DNA of 64,000 bases from Leadbetterella lacustris. GTDB taxonomy: Bacteria; Bacteroidota; Bacteroidia; Cytophagales; Spirosomataceae. The DNA lies in assembly GCA_965234335.1 (NCBI GenBank), contig OZ248458.1, forward strand, positions 194,893-258,892, written 5' to 3'. The translations under genes were made by a program, and so were the position numbers. The notes beneath the pieces were generated by a model. The model did no database searches and was not told the origin of the DNA. It saw nothing but the letters and a program-made list of their open reading frames with translations. Position 1 is the first letter of the stretch, and every line of letters starts with the position of its first letter. This document shows positions 27,298 through 35,398 of this stretch, one piece after another.

Positions 27298-27864
27298 AAA
27301 GGTGCGTTTTATGCTCGAGCATCCGTTCAATGCTTAATTTTTGAACATTTTTTATTACCGTATTTATCATCAAGTCTAGTTTGAAAGTCCAGACTAATTT
27401 GTAGCTACGGACGGCTAGCTCAGCAAAAAAGGAAAAATTCGCAACACCAATCACAAAACAGTTTTTAATGATGTTAGCCTACTCTGAAGCAAAAATAAAA
27501 AACGACTAATACGCCCTATTTACAAGATCTAAAGGCAAACTTGTATTAGAAACCAGCGGTCAGAAACCCATGATGTACCACACCGAATGTTACCGAGCCC
27601 TCTGTATTTATGAAAGCATATTCATAGACAAAAACACTGCTTTTACCGTAGGTTCAGGTCGAAAGTTAACTAAATCTCTATCCAAAAAAATCAAATTTTT
27701 AACGCAAAAAATCAGTAAATTTTTTGGCAAAAAAACTTTATCAACATTCTCACTTTTTCAATGCCAAAATTGCCTTTTTCATATTTTGTATATCATTTAA
27801 TTGTATTTTGATGAATAAACACCATATCATTTGAAGCAAAAGATGGAATTTCAAAAATTTTCCA
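27298..27864. other. Gene-free spacer before guaB
   Basis: About 570 bp without a convincing gene. A 76-codon frame at 27570-27800 has skewed composition (Lys, Phe, Ser) and no recognisable domain. The stretch is AT-rich toward guaB. I see no tRNA, riboswitch or repeat. Confidence 0.5.
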
Positions 27865-27872
27865 TAGCTTTG
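27865..27872 (+). promoter_or_regulatory. -7 promoter box of guaB
   Basis: TAGCTTTG matches TAnnTTTG and lies 33 bp before the guaB ATG. The same octamer, within ATAGCTTTG, precedes the DUF3467 gene at 46284. Confidence 0.55.
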
Positions 27873-27905
27873 CATGGCAAATAATAAAACTGAATTATTT
27901 GCAAT

Positions 27906-29375
27906 ATGTTAGACTCTTCCAAGCTTCTTTTTGAAGCACTTACCTACGACGACGTACTCCTTGTTCCAGCCTATTCTGAGGTTCTTCCAAAAGACACCAA
28001 CACCAGAACTAAGCTCACAAAAAACATCGAAATAAATATCCCATTGATTTCTGCCGCAATGGACACCGTCACCGAACACGAAATGGCGATAGCCATAGCA
28101 CAAGAAGGTGGTATAGGTATCATTCACAAAAATATGAGCATTGAGCAACAAGCCGACCAAGTTAGGCGAGTAAAACGCTCAGAGAGTGGAATGATAAGTG
28201 ATCCAATCACACTCAACATCCAGGCCGTGGTGGGAGATGCTTTAAAAATCATGCGAGAGTATAAAGTCGGCGGAATTCCGGTAATAGACGAAAACGAAAT
28301 CTTGAAAGGAATCGTAACCAACCGTGACTTGAGATTTCAGACCGACATGAGTCTGCCTATAAAAGAAATTATGACCATCAATAACCTCGTAACAGCCAAC
28401 GAGGGAATCAGTCTTGAAGATGCCGAAAACATCTTGATGCATAAAAAAATAGAAAAACTTCCGATAATAGATGCGAACCACAAACTGGTTGGCTTGATAA
28501 CTTACAAGGATATTCTCAAAAAGAAAAACAAACCAAACGCCGCAAAAGACAAACGAGGTAGATTATTGGCCGGAGCTGCTGTTGGAGTAACTTCTGATCT
28601 GGAGCAGAGAGTTGCAGCTTTGGTAAAAGCCGGTGTTGACGTAGTAAGTATTGACACGGCACATGGCCACTCAAAGGGCGTGATAGACGCACTCAAAAGC
28701 ATAAAAGCCAAGTTTCCTAACCTCGATGTAATGTGTGGCAACGTGGCCACTGGAGAGGCCGCTAAAGCACTTGCTGACGCTGGTGCTGACGGCGTAAAAG
28801 TAGGCGTAGGTCCTGGAAGTATCTGTACAACCCGAATTATTGCGGGAATCGGTATGCCACAATTGTCGGCGGTTTACCTTTGTGCCAAAGCCTTGGAAGG
28901 CACAGGAGTACCAGTTATCGCTGACGGAGGAATCAGATTCTCTGGCGACATTGTTAAAGCCATAGCAGCGGGTGCAGGTAGTATCATGATGGGCTCAATG
29001 TTCGCCGGCACGGAAGAGTCTCCTGGCGAAATTGTGATATTTGAAGGCAGAAAATTCAAATCGTACCGTGGTATGGGTTCAGTAGAAGCCATGGAAGACG
29101 GCTCAAAAGATCGCTATTTCCAAGATGCCACTGATGATGTAAAGAAACTGGTACCAGAAGGAATAGTTGGCAGGGTACCTTTCAAAGGTTTGGTAAGAGA
29201 AATTATATACCAAATGACCGGTGGGTTAAAAGCAGGTATGGGTTATTGTGGAGCTGCCAATATCGAAGCACTTCAAGCCGCCAAATTTGTGAAAATTACG
29301 TCGTCTGGAATGAAGGAATCTCATCCACATGATATCCAAATAACAAAAGAAGCTCCAAATTATTCGACAAGATAA
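27906..29375 (+). CDS. guaB: Inosine-5'-monophosphate dehydrogenase
   Basis: Rate-limiting enzyme of guanine nucleotide synthesis; oxidises IMP to XMP with NAD. The 489-residue protein has the N-terminal barrel start EALTYDDVLLVPAYSE, two CBS domains (about residues 95-205), the nucleotide loop GVGPGSICTTR with catalytic Cys307, ADGGIRFSGDIVKAIAAGA, and the flap EDGSKDRYFQ. Length is normal. It is monocistronic, with a -7 box upstream and a strong hairpin terminator downstream. Confidence 0.98.
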   Translation: MLDSSKLLFEALTYDDVLLVPAYSEVLPKDTNTRTKLTKNIEINIPLISAAMDTVTEHEMAIAIAQEGGIGIIHKNMSIEQQADQVRRVKRSESGMISDPITLNIQAVVGDALKIMREYKVGGIPVIDENEILKGIVTNRDLRFQTDMSLPIKEIMTINNLVTANEGISLEDAENILMHKKIEKLPIIDANHKLVGLITYKDILKKKNKPNAAKDKRGRLLAGAAVGVTSDLEQRVAALVKAGVDVVSIDTAHGHSKGVIDALKSIKAKFPNLDVMCGNVATGEAAKALADAGADGVKVGVGPGSICTTRIIAGIGMPQLSAVYLCAKALEGTGVPVIADGGIRFSGDIVKAIAAGAGSIMMGSMFAGTEESPGEIVIFEGRKFKSYRGMGSVEAMEDGSKDRYFQDATDDVKKLVPEGIVGRVPFKGLVREIIYQMTGGLKAGMGYCGAANIEALQAAKFVKITSSGMKESHPHDIQITKEAPNYSTR

Positions 29376-29381
29376 AAATGC

Positions 29382-29416
29382 AAATACCCCAATTTGATTT
29401 AAAATTGGGGTATTTT
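29382..29416 (+). terminator. Bidirectional terminator, perfect 14-bp stem
   Basis: Bases 29382-29395 pair perfectly with 29402-29415 around GATTTA, with A and T at the stem ends. It lies between guaB and the convergent SCP2 gene and can end both transcripts. Confidence 0.88.
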
Positions 29417-29433
29417 AGACAAATACAATCGTG

Positions 29434-29742
29434 TTACATTAAGCCAAGAATTTTGGCATACTTCATCATGGCACCTGGGTTAGATATTTTTATTTTGCCC
29501 ATCATCATGGCCATCATTGGATTGGTGTCTCCTTTTATAATAGACAGCAAGTCTTCTTCATTGGCTGTAATACTTACTTCAGCTTCGTCTGCAAGACCTT
29601 CATTGGCCGAAATCGCTCCATCATTAACCACCAAATGCATTTCTTTACCTTTTAAATCAAAATTGATTTTTGTAGAAATACCCTCTAAATCAGACGGATT
29701 AATTGTGGTCGTAAGTTTTTCGAAATAATCGTTTATAGTCAT
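29434..29742 (-). CDS. SCP2 sterol-carrier domain protein
   Basis: A 102-residue single-domain protein. INFDLKGKEMHLVVNDG, then ADEAEVSITANEEDLLSIIKG and MMAMMMGKIKISNPGAMMKY, match the SCP2 fold, which binds acyl chains or sterol-like lipids in a hydrophobic tunnel. The ATG at 29742 gives TINDYFEKL, a normal domain start; a longer frame to 29808 adds 22 residues without fit. It is cytoplasmic by lack of signal. Function in bacteria is generally unknown. Confidence 0.88.
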   Translation of the reverse strand: MTINDYFEKLTTTINPSDLEGISTKINFDLKGKEMHLVVNDGAISANEGLADEAEVSITANEEDLLSIIKGDTNPMMAMMMGKIKISNPGAMMKYAKILGLM

Positions 29743-29961
29743 TTTATTAAAAGATAAAATATTTTTTACAATATTATACAAGCATACTTTATTTCCGAAA
29801 TATTTCAACTAAAGTTTTAAAATTAATTAAAAAAGATTCATTCTAGAAAAGTAAAAAGGGTCATTTAAAATTACAATCATACCGCTTAATAAAAAATAAT
29901 TAATTTGAGCTTTTGATAAATACCTACAAATCTGTATCTTGTGGGTAAAATAAGGAATAAA

Positions 29962-30800
29962 ATGAACTTTAGGTTTAAAACTCTATCAATATTTGAATTT
30001 CAAGAAAGGTTTAATGATCAACACTCTTGTCAAAGTTTATCTAGATGAATTGAAGTGGGAAAAGTATTTAGGCCTTTGAGATGTGGTTACACAAAATATT
30101 GTGAAGCTTCCTGACCTTTTGAAAGTTAATGTAATCGTTTCCGTGTTACGGTATCGGTTACCTAAGGCTCTATATTCCAAGTGCAAAAATTTACATAATG
30201 AAAACTTTTTAAATTATTTACTATGTATTGAATAGTAAAAAGGTGATTTCCTCAACCAAATTAAAAAAAGCAAGAGTTACGGCATAAATTGAGGTAGTTT
30301 ATTAAAGAAAAAGCAATGGAATTAACAGTAATTTTCTAATGATCGTAAAAGTTGAAGTGGATGAAACAGTGGTTATTTAGCAAAAAAAAGAGCATACGGT
30401 TAGTTGAAAAAGTAAGAACAAAAAACTTGTAATATTCGCCAAATAGAAGAAGCAATTAGGTATTTTAAGAGCCTATGTTCCAATTATCAAAAAGTCCTCA
30501 TCAAACGATATTATTAACCTAAAAGCTAGTTTAAAAAAAGGGAAGTTGACAGCATATAAGCCAATAATAAAGAATTTTTGAATATATGATTAGAGTAAAA
30601 TCAGGCAAGAAAGAAGAGGACTTACCTAAGTTTCATCGGGTAATAATGGCATTCAAAGGATGATTAAGTCAATTTCACCACTTTTTGAATAATATACAAA
30701 CATAAGCGAATGATTATACATGTAGATCCAACCGAAATAAGATGAAGGAGGGTGTTTTCCAAAACCTATTGATTAGAATTCTGAAGGTCAAGCCATGCCT
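29962..30800 (+). pseudogene. Decayed IS1595-family (ISXO2-like) transposase
   Basis: Fossil DDE transposase with many stops and frame changes. From 29962, NFRFKTLSIFEFQERFND resembles the usual N-terminal FQ..F start. Around 30110-30200, FRVTVSVT, stop, GSIFQVQKFT corresponds to the FTVTxGTIFxxSKI block after the zinc ribbon. At 30345, VKVEVDETVV matches the VExDET catalytic block. At 30616-30760, LPKFHRVIMAFKG, then FHHFLNNIQT and YTCRSNRNKMKEGVFQNLL match the C-terminal HxxVxxFKxWLxxxHH and YxxRxNR blocks. Order and spacing fit one gene of about 280 codons. No intact terminal repeats were identified. The identification is by eye and needs a profile search. Confidence 0.72.
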
Positions 30801-30900
30801 GAACCAATTAAAGTCGTTAACAAGTGCCTAAATCAACAAAAAATTAAGCATCGCATACTAACAATTGTCATCCCTTTTAAAACATTTAAAAATAAACTCT

Positions 30901-30908
30901 TAAATTTG
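30901..30908 (+). promoter_or_regulatory. -7 promoter box of the ECF sigma operon
   Basis: TAAATTTG matches TAnnTTTG, 83 bp before the proposed TTG start. A 16-codon frame (30939-30989) ends one base before that TTG and could be a leader peptide coupling translation. Confidence 0.45.
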
Positions 30909-30990
30909 TACTCCTTCCAAAAAGACAACCCCTGAGCAATGAATTATATAATATACCCAAAAGTTACTTTTTCAAAAAAACTGGTCTAAA

Positions 30991-31593
30991 TTGAAGAATT
31001 CAAAATTAAAATATCTCAAAGACGAAGAATTGGTAGCTCTTTATGTAGAATCTCAGAAAAATATTTACTTCGAGGAAATATATGAAAGATACGCCAACAA
31101 AGTTTACAGGAAATGTTATTCGTTTGTGTATAATCAAGCCAAAGCGGAAGATTTTACTCACGATATTTTTTTGAAACTAATCGTTAAAATTGGTACATTT
31201 AAAGAGACTTCAAAGTTTTCAACTTGGTTATATTCAATTACATACAATTTTTGTATGGACCAAATACGTGTAAGCAAAAAGAACCAAGAAGTAGCACTCG
31301 AAGGTGATTATGAGCCTGCCGACGACTACGAAGACCAAGACCTGATGCAAATGCAAGGAAGTCAGCTAAATAAAAGTTTAGAAAAAATTCCGAGCGACGA
31401 AAAAGCATTGATATTGATGAAATATCAAGATGATTTTAGCATAAAGGAAATAGCCGATACGCTTAAAATTACAGAAAGTGCAGTAAAAATGAGGCTTCTA
31501 CGTAGCAAAGAAAAGCTCAGAAAGCTTTATCTTGAAAACATGGTGGTTTTTGCTCTGATTGTTTTAAAATTGATTTTTTTCTGGAAAAAATGA
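30991..31593 (+). CDS. ECF-type RNA polymerase sigma factor
   Basis: 200-residue sigma-70 family factor of the extracytoplasmic type. Region 2 covers about residues 24-92 (YERYANKVYRKCYSFV, AEDFTHDIFLKL, FSTWLYSITYNFCMDQIR). Region 4 covers about residues 132-182 (ALILMKYQDDFSIKEIADTL, ESAVKMRLLRSKEKLRK). The C-terminus ends in a hydrophobic tail, VVFALIVLKLIFFW, unusual for a sigma factor and possibly membrane-associating. The only start covering the conserved N-terminus is TTG at 30991. No FecR-type anti-sigma gene is adjacent; the stop overlaps the next small gene as ATGA. Confidence 0.9.
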   Translation: MKNSKLKYLKDEELVALYVESQKNIYFEEIYERYANKVYRKCYSFVYNQAKAEDFTHDIFLKLIVKIGTFKETSKFSTWLYSITYNFCMDQIRVSKKNQEVALEGDYEPADDYEDQDLMQMQGSQLNKSLEKIPSDEKALILMKYQDDFSIKEIADTLKITESAVKMRLLRSKEKLRKLYLENMVVFALIVLKLIFFWKK

Positions 31594-31781
31594 ATATGAT
31601 TGATGATTTTGATGATGATAATTTGAAGGCTCCTGAAGCACTCAAAGATATGCTAGTGTCAGAGATAGAACTAATACGAGATGCGATGACCATCGTCAAT
31701 ATGTTTCTTGGAGAGAATATGTTGGCTGGTGTGAAATATTTACAAGAATTTGAACCTAAAAAAAACGATACACATGAATAA
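31590..31781 (+). CDS. Small acidic protein coupled to the sigma factor gene
   Basis: 63-residue acidic protein, unrecognised. It starts in an ATGA overlap with the sigma factor stop and overlaps the next gene by 8 bp, so translation of all three is probably coupled. It has an N-terminal IDDFDDDNLKAPE stretch, a helix-prone middle with DMLVSEIELIRDAMTIVNMFLG and a charged end, and no membrane segment. Position suggests a regulator of the sigma factor (an anti-sigma or chaperone), but nothing in the sequence proves it. Confidence 0.7.
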   Translation: MNMIDDFDDDNLKAPEALKDMLVSEIELIRDAMTIVNMFLGENMLAGVKYLQEFEPKKNDTHE

Positions 31782-32601
31782 ATTACCAAACATTAAAGAT
31801 ATCCTAATAGATACTTTCTCAAAACTAATAGAACAATTCAGCACATTTACTTCCAACTTTATAAGTGCTATTGTGATTCTTTTGGTAGGCTGGATAGTTG
31901 CTAAAACAGCATCCGTAATAATCAAAAACGTACTTTCGAGAGTCGGAATAGACAAAATCGGTGATAAAATCAAAGACATTGAAGCTATTAAAAAGTTCAA
32001 TTTGGACTTTAAATTGAGCAACGTCATTGCTACAATAGTTTATATATTTATAATGTTGTTTTTGTCTGTTTCAGCAGCAGACAAATTGGGCGTACCGGCC
32101 ATATCCAACATGTTTTTAATGTTGGTTAACTTCATACCGAAGGTTATGGTAGCAGGTGTAATGACCTTGCTTGGTCTGTTTCTTTCAGATTTAGCACGAA
32201 ACTTTGTGGTTGCTCTTTGCAAATCCTTTAACATAGCCTCTGGGAAACTCATTGGCATGGGGGTTTTCTTCTTTTTGTTGTTTATAACCATAATATTGGC
32301 TTTAGGCCAAGCGGGAATCAATACCGCACTTTTAGAGTCAAGTTTTAATATAATAGTAGGTGGAATGGTATTGGCGTTTTCTATTGGTTATGGGTTTGCC
32401 TCCAAGGAGATATTGTTAAATATTATTAGTTCGTTTTACTCTAAAAATAAATTCATGGAAGATCAAGTAATAGAAATACAAGGAACCAAAGGAAAAATAT
32501 TATCAATAGACAACACAAGCATAACCTTGGAAACCGAAAGTGGTCAAACGATATTCCCTCTAAAAGTCCTTCAATCAGAAAAAGTGACTTTATACAATTG
32601 A
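31774..32601 (+). CDS. MscS-like membrane protein with conserved TM-helix repeats
   Basis: 275-residue inner membrane protein. After an amphipathic N-terminus, SAIVILLVGWIVAKTASVIIKNVL is the conserved TM-helix motif found in small mechanosensitive channel relatives. Further segments are at IATIVYIFIMLFLSV, KVMVAGVMTLLGLFLSDLAR, IGMGVFFFLLFITIILAL and IIVGGMVLAFSIGYGFASKE. A short beta-rich cytoplasmic end (VIEIQGTKGKILSIDNTSI) resembles the MscS middle domain. ATG at 31774 is chosen since it opens the conserved N-terminus. A role in osmotic or mechanical response is inferred from the family and from mscL nearby. Confidence 0.85.
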   Translation: MNKLPNIKDILIDTFSKLIEQFSTFTSNFISAIVILLVGWIVAKTASVIIKNVLSRVGIDKIGDKIKDIEAIKKFNLDFKLSNVIATIVYIFIMLFLSVSAADKLGVPAISNMFLMLVNFIPKVMVAGVMTLLGLFLSDLARNFVVALCKSFNIASGKLIGMGVFFFLLFITIILALGQAGINTALLESSFNIIVGGMVLAFSIGYGFASKEILLNIISSFYSKNKFMEDQVIEIQGTKGKILSIDNTSITLETESGQTIFPLKVLQSEKVTLYN

Positions 32602-32644
32602 GAACGTCTCTAAATAAATAACACTTAAACAAATTTTAATTTCG

Positions 32645-33625
32645 ATGAACAAAATTTCATTTACAGTTTTACTAAATCTATTGCTAGTTTTTGGATTAAT
32701 GGCACAAAGACCCGAAAAGCCGTTGCTTAAAAATATGGAAGACTCTCTTAAGTATGGTTGGTGGACCAAAGGCACACAACTTGGTGCCAATTTTAGCGGC
32801 TCTGCATTTAGCCAATCGTGGCAAGGTGGCGGTGTAAACAATATTGGTTTTGGGGCGGTATTTAATAATAAAGCAGTATTCACAAAAGCAAAAGGGGCAT
32901 TTACGAGTGACCTTCAATTACAATTGGGCTTCTTGAATAACATGCCTAAAGTAAACGGCATAACTCAAAGAGAATTCAGAAAAAATATTGATAGGTTATT
33001 TTACGATGCCAAATATGCCAGAAAAATCAGTGACAAGCTCAATTGGTTTGCAGGAGTTAACTTACTATCTCAATTCTTAAATGGTTACGATTATGCCAAC
33101 ACCAAAAGACCTGTAATTTCAAGCCTTTTTGCTCCTGCCTTTCTTTCAGAAGGGGTTGGTCTGGAATATAAAGCATCACCCCATTTGATGCTTTCTTTTG
33201 GAGGAGCAACCTTACGACAGACATTTGTAATGAATGAGGAAGTTTTTGAAAACACCAAAAAAGCAGGTACTACGAAAGATGGAAAACCTACTTTCTATTC
33301 TTATGGTGTTGAACAAGGCAAAAAAATGCTTTTCGAAGCGGGTTTTCAAGGAGTAGCTGCTTATGACAGAAATATTTCTAAAAACTTAAACATCAAAGCG
33401 AGGTGGCAGTCTTTCTATGCCTATGCACCAATATCTAAAGCCGTCGACCATAACGTTAATGTTATTTTGACAGCAAAGCTCAATAAATACATCAACCTGA
33501 ATATGGGACTGATTGGTATATTTGACAGAGATCAAATATCTAAGAATGATGTGGTTGGAGGTAAATTTAATAGTACTTGGCAAACAAATGGAGGCCTAAA
33601 CCTAGGTTTTGGAATTCAATTGTAA
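32645..33625 (+). CDS. DUF3078 outer-membrane-type protein
   Basis: 326-residue exported protein with signal peptide NKISFTVLLNLLLVFGLMAQ. The mature start, with YGWWTKGTQLGANFSGSAFSQSW and WQGGGVNNIGFGAVFNN, is the hallmark of DUF3078, a Bacteroidota family of predicted small beta barrels. The C-terminus NGGLNLGFGIQL fits an outer membrane barrel. It lies 43 bp after the MscS-like gene and 33 bp before mscL. The function of the family is unknown. Confidence 0.88.
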   Translation: MNKISFTVLLNLLLVFGLMAQRPEKPLLKNMEDSLKYGWWTKGTQLGANFSGSAFSQSWQGGGVNNIGFGAVFNNKAVFTKAKGAFTSDLQLQLGFLNNMPKVNGITQREFRKNIDRLFYDAKYARKISDKLNWFAGVNLLSQFLNGYDYANTKRPVISSLFAPAFLSEGVGLEYKASPHLMLSFGGATLRQTFVMNEEVFENTKKAGTTKDGKPTFYSYGVEQGKKMLFEAGFQGVAAYDRNISKNLNIKARWQSFYAYAPISKAVDHNVNVILTAKLNKYINLNMGLIGIFDRDQISKNDVVGGKFNSTWQTNGGLNLGFGIQL

Positions 33626-33658
33626 CCAATTTTTTTAATTTAAATCTATATAATAATC

Positions 33659-34060
33659 ATGTTAAAAGAATTCAAAAACTTTATCTCAACAGGAAACGTA
33701 ATTGACCTTGCCGTTGCTGTAATTTTAGGAGCTGCCATAGGTGGTGTAGTAAATGGTTTTGTTTCTGATATAGCCATGCCATTTATAGGTCACTTTACTG
33801 GTGGTGTGGACTTTTCAGAACTAAAATATGTTTTGGATGAGCCTGTATTAGGTGTAGACGGAGCAATTGTTACTCCTGAAAATGCCATAAAATATGGATC
33901 ATGGATTAACAGTATCATTAAATTAGTAGCCGTTGGATTAGTTTTGTTCCTGATAGTTAAAGCTTACAACAAAACCAAGAAACCAGTAGAAGCTGCAGCA
34001 CCTAGTGGTCCTTCAGAAATTGATTTGCTAACTGAAATTAGGGACGCCTTGAAAAAATAA
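33659..34060 (+). CDS. mscL: Large-conductance mechanosensitive channel MscL
   Basis: Stretch-gated channel releasing solutes on hypo-osmotic shock. The 133-residue protein has LKEFKNFISTGNVIDLAVAVILGAAIG in helix 1, the periplasmic loop, then SWINSIIKLVAVGLVLFLIVKAYN in helix 2 and a C-terminal helical bundle ending EIRDALKK. Length and topology are standard. It closes the cluster that begins with the ECF sigma factor and is followed by a terminator. Confidence 0.97.
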   Translation: MLKEFKNFISTGNVIDLAVAVILGAAIGGVVNGFVSDIAMPFIGHFTGGVDFSELKYVLDEPVLGVDGAIVTPENAIKYGSWINSIIKLVAVGLVLFLIVKAYNKTKKPVEAAAPSGPSEIDLLTEIRDALKK

Positions 34061-34080
34061 CAAGAACGAGAAAATTTTCA

Positions 34081-34117
34081 AAGAGGGGTAATCAAGCGAG
34101 ATTTCCCCTCTTTTTAT
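34081..34117 (+). terminator. Intrinsic terminator after mscL
   Basis: AAGAGGGG (34081-34088) pairs with CCCCTCTT (34105-34112); an inner AATC/GATT extends the stem. TTTT follows. It separates the mscL cluster from the division cluster. Confidence 0.85.
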
Positions 34118-34168
34118 TTTGCGGCGATATATTTTAAAATAATTGCTGATATTTCAGAATTAATAATT

Positions 34169-34176
34169 TATTTTTG
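34169..34176 (+). promoter_or_regulatory. -7 promoter box ahead of ftsW
   Basis: TATTTTTG matches TAnnTTTG, with a TTG 23 bp upstream (34143-34145) as a possible -33 element. It lies 52 bp before the ftsW ATG and after the mscL terminator, so the cluster seems to start here. Confidence 0.4.
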
Positions 34177-34228
34177 TTTTGAAAACGTTTAGTTTTCTAC
34201 GTGCTAAAAATATAAAATTCTTAATCCG

Positions 34229-35398
34229 ATGATTCGCATCAAACTGAAGAACCACCTGCAAGGCGACAAGCAGATATGGTGGATATTGATATTGTTATCA
34301 CTCATCAGTGTAGTAGTAGTTTACAGCTCGGTTAGTGGCTTAGCCTACCGCAAAAACAATGGAAACACCGAGTTTTTGCTTCTCAAACATACATTTTTTC
34401 TTTTTATAAGCCTCTGTTTCACCTTCGTGATTCACAAATTCGACTTTACACAATATTCAGGAATTGCTCATATACTTCTTTGGTTTACGCCGTTTTTGAT
34501 TCTATATACTTTAATGTTTGGTACAAGTGTAGGTGGAGTAAGGCGTTGGGTGAACATATTTGGTTTTTCATTTCAAACCTCTGACTTTGTACGGCTTGTG
34601 CTTATTACCAATCTCTCGGCCATGCTAGCAAGAAGGCAACATATCGAATACAAAAAACAGGACCTCTATATTATGATATTCTGGACAGGATTAATTGTAG
34701 GTCTGCTTTCCTTTTCTAGCTTTTCTACCTCAGTAATATTAGGCATAACTTGTTTCCTCATCATGTGGATAGGTCGTGTACCCAATCGTTATTTGCTATG
34801 GATGGTAATAGTACTGATTATTGGCATAGTTGGCGTGTTATCGCTTGGATTAGTCGTAAAGCGTGCCACAGATACTGAGATTGGACGTGTACAGACCGTT
34901 ATAGATCGTACCGAAAGTTTTGTAAACAAAGACCTAGATGGCAATGGCAAAACTGGCGGTGAACATGGTAGTGTGAGTGACCAAAAAGACTACGCACTTA
35001 TAGCCATTGCAAGAGGTGGTATCTTTGGTATAGGCCCAGGAAACAGTAGTCAAAAAAACATACTTCCCGATGCATTCTCTGACTTTATTTATTCTATTCT
35101 GATAGAAGAATGGGGGCTATTGGGAGGGTTGATTGTAATGGGACTTTACTTGTGGCTACTCTACCGAGGTATATGGAACATCGAAAACACCAAAAGAGCT
35201 TTCGGTGGGCTATTAAGTGTAGGTCTTACATTGAGCATAGTCTTGCAAGCTTTTGCCCACATGTTTATAAACGTCGGCCTTGGACCTGTGACAGGCCAAA
35301 CCTTGCCCTTGATTAGCATGGGTGGCACAGCTGCAATGTTTACGTCAATAGCCATAGGTATAGTTTTAAGTGTCACAAAAAACGCAGACAAAGAATGA
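34229..35398 (+). CDS. ftsW: SEDS-family septal peptidoglycan polymerase FtsW
   Basis: Ten-helix inner membrane glycosyltransferase that polymerises lipid II at the septum. The 389-residue protein has LLKHTFFLFISLCFTFVIHK, GVRRWVNIFGFSFQTSDFVRL, IARGGIFGIGPGNSSQKN, DFIYSILIEEWGLLGG and NVGLGPVTGQTLPLISMGGT, all SEDS hallmarks. FtsW rather than RodA is favoured by the downstream murG, ftsQ, ftsA and ftsZ. The stop overlaps the murG start (ATGA). The usual upstream partner murD is absent; mscL is there instead. Confidence 0.95.
   Translation: MIRIKLKNHLQGDKQIWWILILLSLISVVVVYSSVSGLAYRKNNGNTEFLLLKHTFFLFISLCFTFVIHKFDFTQYSGIAHILLWFTPFLILYTLMFGTSVGGVRRWVNIFGFSFQTSDFVRLVLITNLSAMLARRQHIEYKKQDLYIMIFWTGLIVGLLSFSSFSTSVILGITCFLIMWIGRVPNRYLLWMVIVLIIGIVGVLSLGLVVKRATDTEIGRVQTVIDRTESFVNKDLDGNGKTGGEHGSVSDQKDYALIAIARGGIFGIGPGNSSQKNILPDAFSDFIYSILIEEWGLLGGLIVMGLYLWLLYRGIWNIENTKRAFGGLLSVGLTLSIVLQAFAHMFINVGLGPVTGQTLPLISMGGTAAMFTSIAIGIVLSVTKNADKE

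Noticed and set aside
27405..27425. tRNA-like GGCTAGCTCAGC string
   Set aside because: Only the D-arm resemblance is present; no acceptor stem, anticodon arm or T-loop can be folded.
27059..27454. 131-codon minus-strand frame
   Set aside because: Its larger part is antisense to the nitrilase gene and nothing recognisable lies in the rest.
27570..27800. 76-codon frame before guaB
   Set aside because: Composition is low-complexity, no domain or promoter box, and the guaB promoter region overlaps its surroundings.
27700..27905. Riboswitch ahead of guaB
   Set aside because: No structured conserved region can be seen between the -7 box and the ATG, which are only 33 bp apart.
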